DNA from: an uncultured Lachnospiraceae bacterium
GTDB taxonomy: Bacteria > Bacillota > Clostridia > Lachnospirales > Lachnospiraceae
Direction: 5' to 3'
Assembly (NCBI GenBank): GCA_900548905.1
Contig: URMK01000002.1
Coordinates: 246,382-310,381, forward strand
Length of the DNA stretch: 64,000 nucleotides
The position numbers and the translations under genes were made by a program. How positions within the stretch are numbered: the first letter of the stretch is position 1; every line of letters starts with the position of its first letter. The notes under the pieces were generated by a model. That model was not told the DNA's origin. It ran no database searches and saw nothing but the letters and a program-made list of their open reading frames with translations. This document shows, piece after piece, positions 25,894-34,049 of this stretch.

Positions 25894-28800
25894 TCATACA
25901 AAAGTACTGTCCCAGACATCCACACCGCTCTCCTGAAATATTTCATGAAGCCTGCTTTTAAGCATATCTTTGGTAATTCCCTTTTTCAAAATCATCTGAA
26001 GGAAGCCGCCTCCTCCTGCTCCTGCGATAAATCTGGCATCTATCATATCCTCACAGGCCATGAAGATCTGTTCAATACAGGTATTGGTAGAGCCTGCATC
26101 CAGCTGTTTGGAAAGCTCCCAGTGCTGGTTCAGCAGTTCGGTAAAGCCATCCACATTATCCCTTTCCAGGGCAAATTTCATCAATACCGCCAGATTCTGC
26201 ATTTTTTCCAGTGCATCTATGGATTCCGGACGCCCTCCCAGGTATCCGCCAACCACGTCACGCAGCAGATTGCGGGCAAGCCTGCGCTGACCGGTATAAA
26301 CAAGGGCAAACCGTTCCTGCAGCTCTTCCTTTGTCTTTTGAGAAAGCTGTACCTTTTCTACTTTGATTTTCTGCCCGATGCCGGGCATGGTGGTAATGAA
26401 CTTAATGCCCGCCGTCAGTCCGCCGACCTGGTCCTGCCATCCTCCCCCAGTGCTCATAATCTGTTCCATGTTCAGGACAATATCATATATCTCTTCTTCC
26501 GATGCTTCTCTGCCCAGGAATTCAAAAAGCCCTTTCACACAGGCCCCGGACAGGATGCTGCTGGTTCCCAGACCGGAACCCTGCGGAATTCCCACCACTC
26601 TTGTGGAGAGGCTGATTCCTCCCCCCAGGCGGCGGCAGATTTCTTCCAGATTTCCTCCCTGCAGCGGTATGATACCACAGGCGATCAGAGCAGCTTTATG
26701 CAGCGCAAAGGAATCATATGGATTATGGCAGTCCTGTATCTCCTCCACGGTTTCCACGCAGCCGGAAGCTCCGATATCCGTGCTTGCAAATTCCACATGA
26801 AGCCGTTCCAGGCGCTTCACCTGTATCTGAATAGGATAGATACCATTCAGTTTCAGCGCAGCGTTGAGAACCGTTCCTCCTTTTTCATTGCAATGCGGAG
26901 GCGTATCGGTCCATCCGCCGCCCCAATTCACGCGTACCGGAAGCTCTACGGATACCTCTCCTTTTGCAATGCGGTAATCCCGGCTGCAGGGCAGCTTTGC
27001 CGCCGCATTATCATAAATGGTTTTCTGAATGGTTTCAAAACACATAGCCTCCAGGGCATCATACCCCTTACCCTTAAAAGAAACACGTTTTTCCTTCATA
27101 TATTGGGCCAGGGCATAATAGATACGGATCTTCAGCGAAAATACGGACTTTCCGGCATCCTCCAGAAGCATTTCATAAATATCCGTACTGATTCCATGGG
27201 CACCGAACACACGCAGCGCTTCTTTATAGTAGCTTCCGCCCTCAATCGCCCAGACAAATTTACTGGCTAAAATGCGGCTTTCCAGTTCATGCTGCCATCT
27301 GCTGATGGCAAGGACATCCGCTCCGTTAAAACTGGAATAAAGACTTTTCCGATCCGCCTTTTTCCATTCCTCCCGTTCTTCGAAAGCAGCTGTGCCGTCC
27401 GCCATCCGTTTTACCAATAAGGAAAGTCTGATTGCCTCTTCCATAGTATCCGCTGCAGGATAAAGGGCGGCAAACCATAAATAGTGTTCCTGCGTATCCC
27501 ATATTTCTTCCGGCTTCAGACCGTTGTTTTCCAGAAACGCCGGCAGGTTTGTGCCCAGGAAACCGGCATTTTTCTCCAGGGTCCCCTTGGGATTATCCAA
27601 AACACCATAAATCCGTACCACATACCTTCCGTCCAGAAGCCGCAGGCCGTGAAGCACCACCTGGTCAGGCACTGTAACATTTCTCAGTTTCACATTGGAT
27701 ATCACACTTCCCTGCCCAATCCGCGTTTCATCCAGAACATAACTGTCCTCCAGATACGCACCCGGCAAAATCCCGGCCCGCTTTCCCACATAACTATTGT
27801 GGGCTGCATACGGCGCATGATCCGGTGCCGTAGTGGACACTTGCTTTTTCCAGTCTAAAAATTCATAATCTTCCACGTCAGCCGTCACAAGCCTGCGCAG
27901 TTCCGCAGTTGTTCCGAAATGTATGAATTCCGCGGGGGACAGACACAGCAGCTTCATGGAAAAAGGGGAAAGAGCCTCCCAAATTTTCCGGCGGCAGGTC
28001 AGAAGCTGTTCATTAATGAACCCTTCCGCCGCTTCTTCATAATACTGCTCCAGCGTGGAAGAACGGGCCAGCGGATACAAAAAGTCACCGTAAAAGCTGA
28101 TCCGGGCATCCTCGTTCACGAATTCCCTGAATTTATCTTCATCCAACTGTCCATTTGTACTGATAAGCCCATACAATGCATGTAGAAGATCCGTATCCAT
28201 AATCACCGCTCCGGTGTCCAGATCCACATTATCCTGTCCGTTCACCGCGCCCAGCTGACGCAGGCGTTCCTCGCTTTGTTTGTGCAGGAATTGACCAACA
28301 TAGTCATTGCCGTCATTCAGAAATACCCCATGATCCTTTCCGGTCAATACATTCTCCTTCATGGAAATAGCGGCCGCACCATGATAATTGAAGTCAATCT
28401 GCAGCGGATTGAAAAGCAGGAGCACATCTCCCGACAAAACCAGCATCCCCTCCGGTATCCTGGAAGGAACCCCGGACATACCGATTACAAACTCATCAAA
28501 CAGTGTGGACGCATACCCATTCGGCAGCTGCCTGGGCACCGGTGAAAAAAGCTTTCCGCAGGCGGAATACTGAGGAACCCTTTTGCTGTCCCCTCCTGAG
28601 TGAATAACAAGAATCCTGCGGTTCTTAAACAGGTTTTCGGTATCTGTATGCCGCTCTTTCTTTGCAATATATTTCAGGACATTAAAGGTGGCACCGCCTG
28701 AACCCACCCGCTTTCCCTCCGGATCGGGAAGCACTGCATACTGCGTCCCCGCAGGCAGAAGCCCCTGGGCCAGCCTGTAGTCTATCTGCTCCTGGTATGT

Positions 28801-28944
28801 ACGAGCCTGCTCTTCATTGGATGCGGTTAGGATTATATAATCCCATTTAATAAAACTGGGCTTTCGCAGACTGTTTTCATAGTCTTCCCAGGAATCCAGA
28901 TAAGACTGTCTCAGGAAGAGGTTTTTCATTTTCTTGTAATTCAA
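25894..28944 (-). CDS. fkp: Bifunctional L-fucokinase / GDP-L-fucose pyrophosphorylase
   Basis: About 1016 residues, the usual length of Fkp. It converts free L-fucose to fucose-1-phosphate (ATP) and then to GDP-fucose (GTP) in the cytoplasm. The N-terminal half is the guanylyltransferase with RVGSGGATFNVLKY near residue 80. A middle beta-helix-like part follows, then a C-terminal GHMP kinase with VRVNWGGGWTDTPPH, IPQGSGLGTSSIL and AGAGGGGFLQM. The start is uncertain: TTG 28944 has GGGGGG 7 bases upstream, ATG 28929 is the first ATG, and the frame is open to 28962. It stands alone between two hairpins. A fucosidase (11900) and a GT11 fucosyltransferase (52480) in the same window make a salvage route plausible. 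Confidence 0.93.
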   Translation of the reverse strand: MNYKKMKNLFLRQSYLDSWEDYENSLRKPSFIKWDYIILTASNEEQARTYQEQIDYRLAQGLLPAGTQYAVLPDPEGKRVGSGGATFNVLKYIAKKERHTDTENLFKNRRILVIHSGGDSKRVPQYSACGKLFSPVPRQLPNGYASTLFDEFVIGMSGVPSRIPEGMLVLSGDVLLLFNPLQIDFNYHGAAAISMKENVLTGKDHGVFLNDGNDYVGQFLHKQSEERLRQLGAVNGQDNVDLDTGAVIMDTDLLHALYGLISTNGQLDEDKFREFVNEDARISFYGDFLYPLARSSTLEQYYEEAAEGFINEQLLTCRRKIWEALSPFSMKLLCLSPAEFIHFGTTAELRRLVTADVEDYEFLDWKKQVSTTAPDHAPYAAHNSYVGKRAGILPGAYLEDSYVLDETRIGQGSVISNVKLRNVTVPDQVVLHGLRLLDGRYVVRIYGVLDNPKGTLEKNAGFLGTNLPAFLENNGLKPEEIWDTQEHYLWFAALYPAADTMEEAIRLSLLVKRMADGTAAFEEREEWKKADRKSLYSSFNGADVLAISRWQHELESRILASKFVWAIEGGSYYKEALRVFGAHGISTDIYEMLLEDAGKSVFSLKIRIYYALAQYMKEKRVSFKGKGYDALEAMCFETIQKTIYDNAAAKLPCSRDYRIAKGEVSVELPVRVNWGGGWTDTPPHCNEKGGTVLNAALKLNGIYPIQIQVKRLERLHVEFASTDIGASGCVETVEEIQDCHNPYDSFALHKAALIACGIIPLQGGNLEEICRRLGGGISLSTRVVGIPQGSGLGTSSILSGACVKGLFEFLGREASEEEIYDIVLNMEQIMSTGGGWQDQVGGLTAGIKFITTMPGIGQKIKVEKVQLSQKTKEELQERFALVYTGQRRLARNLLRDVVGGYLGGRPESIDALEKMQNLAVLMKFALERDNVDGFTELLNQHWELSKQLDAGSTNTCIEQIFMACEDMIDARFIAGAGGGGFLQMILKKGITKDMLKSRLHEIFQESGVDVWDSTFV

Positions 28945-29281
28945 AGGTTTGCCCCCCGTCAAATTATTATTTATTTCATTATATGTAATTAAAATACCTA
29001 TTTACTATTTTATCCAGACCTGGAGAATAAATCAAGCAGGTTATCAAAAGCGGTGGCTGATAGTAGTAAATCACCCTGTAGAAGGAATTATCAGCTGTTT
29101 TGCTCTTCTTGCTATCATTTTGATTACAAGAATTTGTAAAGTTCATGTGGATTATGGATATACTCTCTGGCTAATAAGTCAATTACATGCTGAATAACTT
29201 CAAAACATAATTCATTTTCTTCTGAAAAAAGAGAATGTAAATTCCTTTTTTAAGAATTCACATTCTCTATAACCTTTGTTT
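28945..29281. other. AT-rich gap upstream of fkp
   Basis: It contains a TATAAT on the minus strand at 28978-28983, suited to fkp, though no clear -35 was seen, and the terminator at 29231-29267. No convincing coding sequence was found; an 82-codon plus-strand frame here lacks a ribosome binding site. Confidence 0.4.
29231..29267 (-). terminator. Terminator of the coiled-coil gene
   Basis: GAGAATGT-A-AATTC (29231-29244) pairs with GAATT-C-ACATTCTC (29254-29267), and six T follow in the minus direction. It is placed 15 bases after the stop codon of the coiled-coil gene. Confidence 0.75.
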
Positions 29282-29707
29282 TCAGGATGTTGTTACCATC
29301 TGTTCCTTTAATTTACGCATTTCATTCTCTAAAGTATTTACACGAATAAGAAGCATTTCCTTTTGATTCTCAACCACTAAAGCCTGATCCAGTTTCCTGC
29401 TCAAGTCCAGATGCCCTTCTGCTATAAGACGGATATTACGGTTGGTCTCATTTTCCAATGTCAGTTCCAGAGAGGTAATTCGATGTTTGGTATCCTGCAT
29501 GTCCGATTTCAGTTGCTGAACATCTGTCTTAACGAACTTCATATCAGTTTTTAAAGACTGCACATCCGTTTTTAATGAACTTACATCTGTTTTTAATAAC
29601 TGCACATCTGTTTTTAATGAACTTACATCTGTTTTTAATGAACTTACATCTGTTTTTAATGACTGGGTAACAGCCAGTATTTCCTGAAGCAATTCATTGT
29701 CTGTCAT
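29282..29707 (-). CDS. Small coiled-coil protein built from heptad repeats
   Basis: 141 residues. Residues 16-70 are a run of the heptad SLKTDVS/SLKTDVQ with Leu and Val at the a/d positions, predicting a long parallel coiled coil. A more divergent helical C-terminus ends in LENEMRKLKEQMV. The DNA of the repeats is also nearly identical (21-base unit, about 29540-29662), so recent expansion or contraction by slippage is likely. GGAGG lies 12 bases before the ATG, and a good terminator follows. Similar small proteins of unknown role are common in Lachnospiraceae. No membrane anchor is visible. Confidence 0.8.
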   Translation of the reverse strand: MTDNELLQEILAVTQSLKTDVSSLKTDVSSLKTDVQLLKTDVSSLKTDVQSLKTDMKFVKTDVQQLKSDMQDTKHRITSLELTLENETNRNIRLIAEGHLDLSRKLDQALVVENQKEMLLIRVNTLENEMRKLKEQMVTTS

Positions 29708-30052
29708 CTCTTTTCATCACCTCCCGTACAAGCATTATAGCATAGTGAAATTACAAAGTCTATATTATCATTAAATTATAATGAACTTAATTGAATGTAA
29801 TAACGTTTATTCGATTTCCCGGCCTGTCTCAATCAAATATCCCGCCGCAAGCAACGGGGTATCGAGCTTGTAGCGCTGCAGAGCACAATACACTAAAGTG
29901 TATGGGTATTTGGTCTATGTTCCGCTTTGGTCGGTGCTAAATATGTGCCACCGACACATAGCCCCCATCGCGGCAGTTGCCAAATAACCATGCCAGCAGG
30001 CTACTTGGCTCTTTGCTTGCGGGAATAAAATCTTTGGCCTTGAAAGCTGTAT
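29708..30052. other. Non-coding region with structured element
   Basis: No gene was found. From about 29839 to 30026 the DNA is clearly more GC-rich than its surroundings and folds. An outer inverted repeat CCGCAAGCAA (29845-29854) / TTGCTTGCGG (30013-30022) encloses GTCGGTG/CACCGAC, TACACTAAAGTGTA and a GCCAA...TTGGC stem. See the finding for this interval. Confidence 0.5.
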
Positions 30053-30586
30053 TTATGCCAAATTGAATGTCTTTATTATACGTCTTACAATTATTTCGGG
30101 GAGGTCATTCTTCATATCGAACTTGTTCTTTATATTGATATATGATTTTCCATACCATGAAATATTATCTTCAATATCAGCAATGTAATTTTCCTTGTGT
30201 GCATTTTTGTATTCATCATCTTTGTAAATAGTATCATTTTCATCGCTAAAAACAAGACGTTCAAAAATATGTTCTGCCGTGTCTGTCAACTCTATAGCGA
30301 GAACATTACGCATACGCAGATAATGATTAAAATTTTCCGGATAAGATATGGGAGAAATTGCAAACACTTTATCCTTCTCGTTTTTCATGATCTTATCTAT
30401 CACTTTACCTCTTTTACGGTCACGGCTCTCAAGAGTACCAACATTCACAAAATCTTCCAAGGTAGTGTTATAATGCTTTTTTACTTCCTTATCAAGATCA
30501 AAAAAGTAATAACCAAGTGTTTCTGCCAGTAATTTTCCAATGGTCGTTTTGCCAACATTTGAGACGCCAAACAATAAAATTGTCAA
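30053..30586 (-). CDS. P-loop kinase of shikimate/gluconate kinase type
   Basis: About 177 residues. Walker A is GVSNVGKTTIG at residues 7-17, followed by FFDLDKEVKKHYNTTLEDFV, the position of the substrate-binding Asp in shikimate-kinase folds, and RDRKRGKVIDKIM. The C-terminal half is divergent from true AroK and lacks an obvious shikimate-binding set, so the substrate is uncertain. The frame is open to 30670. I chose the TTG at 30586 because GGAAGG sits 7 bases before it and the protein then begins at the first strand. It stands alone between the structured element and the beta-helix gene. Confidence 0.65.
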   Translation of the reverse strand: MTILLFGVSNVGKTTIGKLLAETLGYYFFDLDKEVKKHYNTTLEDFVNVGTLESRDRKRGKVIDKIMKNEKDKVFAISPISYPENFNHYLRMRNVLAIELTDTAEHIFERLVFSDENDTIYKDDEYKNAHKENYIADIEDNISWYGKSYINIKNKFDMKNDLPEIIVRRIIKTFNLA

Positions 30587-30721
30587 TTTTCTTACCTTCC
30601 GTCTCTGATAAACGAGGAGATTTTTCTTAAGATTGAGAACTATTGATAACTGCCTCCCTATCTCTAACATACCATGCTGTTTATCAGACTTTCCTTTTCT
30701 ATTTACAGTTACTTTTTTCTT

Positions 30722-32101
30722 CTACAAATCATGAAGCTGATTCCAGTAGCTTTCGCATCCTGCCCTGGATGAGGGCTTCTTATCGATAAGGCCGGAAAGG
30801 GAAACAGGGATGTCTCCGGACGCTTCTTTGTCGTTTTCAGGGAAACCGGTCTTATCACTGTACCAGTTATTTTGGAAAGAGGATTTCTGCCAGCCGGCGG
30901 CGGGCTTATCCGCAAAGCAAAAAATATTATTCCGGAACATATGGGATTCGCCTTCCTTGTGGCAGCAAATAAGCGGGCCTTCCTTACTGTTAAAAAACAG
31001 ATTGCCGTAAAGGTGGGCAGGCAGTCCGTAATCATCCTGGATCAGGCAGCGTTTATCATCGATGCTTATATTATAGCGCAGTATGGTTTTACCGCATTCC
31101 CGGTTCCTGTTAATTCCCATGCAGTCCAGCCAGAAACCGCCCTGGTTGTCATGGGTATAATTGTATTGAAAAACCGTGTCGCCTGCGGTACCCCAATCGG
31201 TGTCAAAAGCGGTTCCGTCATTTTCAAACAGACGGGTACCCCCAACCTCGTTGCGCTGAATCAGAGCATCGGAGGTGGCGCACACCCAAATGCCGGCAAT
31301 CAGTCTGGTATCTTCCAAACTTCCCAGAGCCCCTGCATCAAGGCAGACATTTCCATCTATTAAGGGAGAGATGCAATTAGCTACGATGATACCGTCGCTC
31401 CCGGTCCTCTCGATCCGGTTTCCTCTCACCACCACATGGGTATGATGGATGTCATTAATAAAATCCTCCTGCTGGTTTACGCGGATTCCGCTGGTAAGCA
31501 CATCATGGACATAATTGTTGCTGATAATAATATTATGGAGATGGTTTTTATCCGAAGAACGGCCGGGCATGGTCACATATATCCCTGAATTCCAGTACAT
31601 ACTCTGATAAACGTCCCTTGCCCTTCTGTTTTCTCCGGTCACGCGGCTGATTTCGCAGCCTTCAATTACAAGATTCCCTGTGATGCCCTGCGGACTTCCG
31701 CAAATACAGATTCCCTGGCGTACGCCCCGGTCTTCTGCCTGATTGGTCACTGCCAGCCCTTTGATCTCCCAGCAGCTGACACCTTCCAGCAGGATCGCCG
31801 CATAGCTGCCGTCTCCGTGGATTACCGGCGCTTCGCCTTCCCCGTAGCTTTCTACAACAATAGGCGCCCATACGCTTCCATTTCCTTTCGGCGCAAGCAT
31901 GCCATGCCATTCGCCGCCTCTGCAGAAGCGGATTCGATCGCCCGGACAAAAAATCTGTTCATTCACCTTTTCCAGGCTCCTCCATGCTTTTTCCGGCGCA
32001 AATCCTGAATTGGTGTCTTCTCCTTTTAAGCTGTCAATATAAAAAACTCTTTCCTGGGACATTTTGCTTTCGTAGAATGCTTTGTTTCCATGTTCTGTCA
32101 T
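30722..32101 (-). CDS. Right-handed beta-helix protein (polysaccharide lyase/hydrolase-like)
   Basis: About 459 residues, no signal peptide. After YIDSLKGEDTNSGFAPEKAWRS, typical of the N-cap of such proteins, come many short turns rich in N, G and I (for example GICICGSPQGITGNLVIEGC, IIISNNYVHDVLTSGIRV, GTILRYN-type strands), the signature of parallel beta-helices. Catalytic residues cannot be named. The frame is open to 32194 with further ATGs at 32152 and 32125. ATG 32101 has an acceptable GAGAG site and falls just before the domain. It is last in the operon after the two paralogous enzymes, so it probably acts on the same imported glycan. Confidence 0.72.
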   Translation of the reverse strand: MTEHGNKAFYESKMSQERVFYIDSLKGEDTNSGFAPEKAWRSLEKVNEQIFCPGDRIRFCRGGEWHGMLAPKGNGSVWAPIVVESYGEGEAPVIHGDGSYAAILLEGVSCWEIKGLAVTNQAEDRGVRQGICICGSPQGITGNLVIEGCEISRVTGENRRARDVYQSMYWNSGIYVTMPGRSSDKNHLHNIIISNNYVHDVLTSGIRVNQQEDFINDIHHTHVVVRGNRIERTGSDGIIVANCISPLIDGNVCLDAGALGSLEDTRLIAGIWVCATSDALIQRNEVGGTRLFENDGTAFDTDWGTAGDTVFQYNYTHDNQGGFWLDCMGINRNRECGKTILRYNISIDDKRCLIQDDYGLPAHLYGNLFFNSKEGPLICCHKEGESHMFRNNIFCFADKPAAGWQKSSFQNNWYSDKTGFPENDKEASGDIPVSLSGLIDKKPSSRAGCESYWNQLHDL

Positions 32102-32171
32102 AGGTATTACACTCTCTTTCTTCATTTCCTGATAACGGTTCAGGACCTTCATTGTTACATGCAAAATTTTC

Positions 32172-34049
32172 TCAGTTCCATAGTTCCGGGGCATCCTTCA
32201 GACGCCGCAATACTTCCATTCGGAAAGAACCGGGCCAGGCCACCAGCCACTGGGAAGCAATCCCAATGGAATCGGGCCCAAGGAAGATGCCGGATTCGGC
32301 GGAATCGGAAGCTTCCGCTTTCTTTCCGTGTGTTCCCTGTCTGGTCACAGTATAACTTTCGTCTTGGCTTCCTTTCGGCCTTTGTCTGCCGTCAATGAGC
32401 AACGTTCCGTCTGAAATATGCTGGCAGCCGTTTCTCCAGATCGCTCTGGCTCTCTTAAACCAGCGTTCCTCACCGGTTTCCTTCCACAGCTGATACAGCT
32501 GTGGTACATAACAGAGGGCAAAAGGATCAATCCCCTCATGGACAGTGGATACCAGCGTTCCGCCGAAGGAATCATAACCGGTCTGTCCCAGCAGACAGGA
32601 CGGGCCGAAATGGCAGGTATGGGTATACTGCCACGTGGAAAGATACCATGCACTGTCCACGGCGGCTTCCAGCCACTTTTCTTCTCCGGTCAGCCGGTAA
32701 AGCTCCATGGAAGCCTTCAGAAGCGGAATCCCGGATTCTTTGTCAATGGAGAAAATATCCAGGGCTCCGGCAGTGGTAAAGCCATATGTTTTCAATTCTT
32801 CCAGATATACCTGTGTTCCTTTCACGGCCGACTCCAAATAGCAGGCCTTGCCTGACTGCCGGTATCCCTCCAGCAAGGGAAGCACCAGGAAAGCGCCTAC
32901 TGTGCCTTCCCGGATAGCCGCTCTTCCATCCTCGTGCCAGCATTTGGCAAACCGGCCTGCCTCATCCTGGACTCTGACAGCAAACTCACAGATCCCAAAC
33001 GCGGCCCGGCGGTATTTTTCCCCGCTTTTTCCAAGCTTTTCGGAAAGCTGTGCCGCCTCAAAATAAGCCAGTCCTGCCGTTCCCAAATCACAGGCCTCCA
33101 GATATCTGACCTGTCCCGGATCGTAGTAGCTGGCGACCACGCCTGACGGCAGCATAGCCTTCTCCAGCCAGCTGTCCAAAACCTGAAAGCCCATTTCTTC
33201 CGCCTCTTTATCTCCCGAATAAAGCGCCTCGCACAGCAGTGCATTGGCAAGCATTCCGTTCTGGCCGCACCAGCCGATTTCGTATTTATTCGCTTCCCGT
33301 TTTTTCCATCCGGATCCGTCCCAATATAAGCCGATATTAAATCCGCAAAAACCGTCATCTTCCCGGGTAAAAAGTGTTTTTGCGTATGCGATACCATATT
33401 CCCAGACTTTTTTGGGAGCAAGCGGCAGCTTTCTTTCCCTGTCATTCAGTTTCCAGGCGGCATCCAGCGCAAGACGGTAACCGGACTTTGCTTTCCCGTT
33501 TTCTTCCAGGACAAGCCAGGCGGTAAAGGTATCCTTCGGCTCCATTGTTCCATGCCAGGCGTCCCCCAGCCGGTATAAATATAAGGCTTTTGGGCTTTCT
33601 GTTTCCGGCCAGCAAAGCCGGTGAACCTCTTCCCCGTTTTCTGCAAATAGCTGACAGCTGCCGCCGCAATTCTCTTCTCCAAACAAGGCGGTACTCACTA
33701 ATCTGCCGTCAATCTCCTTTTCCGAATAGGTCATAGCTGCTACGGATGCCCGGTGCCAGCCATACTGCCATGGAATTCCATGATAGCGATCGGAGGTATA
33801 TTCGCAGAATGTCCCCCAGCCGTTTCCATTATAATTGACTCCCGGCACCATGGTAAAATCAGGTGTATATGCCGCGCGCACCTCCATTACCATATGATCC
33901 GCGGGCCTGCATCTGCGTTTCCAGCTGAATATGCCCGGACTGATTTCCTCAAAGCTGTCCTTACAACCTTCGATACCTGTAACTCTTGCCAGCTGTATCC
34001 CTTCGCTGTAAAAACAGGTATCCAGTCCTTTTTTCTTCCATTGAATCAT
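32172..34049 (-). CDS. Putative (alpha/alpha) barrel glycan-degrading enzyme, paralogue A
   Basis: 625 residues, no signal peptide. I cannot assign a CAZy family. A beta-rich N-terminal part (about 1-200) contains PGVNYNGNGWG. The helical part that follows has EIGWCGQN, LEACDLGTAGLAYFEAAQL, EGTVGAFLVLPLLEGY, AWYLSTWQYTH, GYDSFGGT and DPFALCYVP, a layout like six-hairpin (alpha/alpha)6 glycosidases. Its neighbour at 34046 shares all these blocks. ATG 34049 has GGAGGG 7 bases upstream and overlaps the stop of the neighbour (ATGA). Context in an importer/two-component operon supports intracellular breakdown of an imported oligosaccharide. Confidence 0.7.
   Translation of the reverse strand: MIQWKKKGLDTCFYSEGIQLARVTGIEGCKDSFEEISPGIFSWKRRCRPADHMVMEVRAAYTPDFTMVPGVNYNGNGWGTFCEYTSDRYHGIPWQYGWHRASVAAMTYSEKEIDGRLVSTALFGEENCGGSCQLFAENGEEVHRLCWPETESPKALYLYRLGDAWHGTMEPKDTFTAWLVLEENGKAKSGYRLALDAAWKLNDRERKLPLAPKKVWEYGIAYAKTLFTREDDGFCGFNIGLYWDGSGWKKREANKYEIGWCGQNGMLANALLCEALYSGDKEAEEMGFQVLDSWLEKAMLPSGVVASYYDPGQVRYLEACDLGTAGLAYFEAAQLSEKLGKSGEKYRRAAFGICEFAVRVQDEAGRFAKCWHEDGRAAIREGTVGAFLVLPLLEGYRQSGKACYLESAVKGTQVYLEELKTYGFTTAGALDIFSIDKESGIPLLKASMELYRLTGEEKWLEAAVDSAWYLSTWQYTHTCHFGPSCLLGQTGYDSFGGTLVSTVHEGIDPFALCYVPQLYQLWKETGEERWFKRARAIWRNGCQHISDGTLLIDGRQRPKGSQDESYTVTRQGTHGKKAEASDSAESGIFLGPDSIGIASQWLVAWPGSFRMEVLRRLKDAPELWN

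Noticed and set aside
25879..27270. 463-codon plus-strand open frame opposite fkp
   Set aside because: Antisense shadow of the GHMP kinase part of Fkp; it runs across the terminator and has no ribosome binding site.
28949..29197. 82-codon plus-strand open frame upstream of fkp
   Set aside because: No ribosome binding site or homologous pattern; it lies across the probable fkp promoter.
29540..29662. Regular 21-base repeats that could suggest an array or origin iterons
   Set aside because: They encode the heptads of the coiled-coil protein in frame and have no unique spacers.
29839..30026. Retron RNA
   Set aside because: The flanking inverted repeat is retron-like, but no reverse transcriptase gene is encoded within reach; kept only as a structured element.
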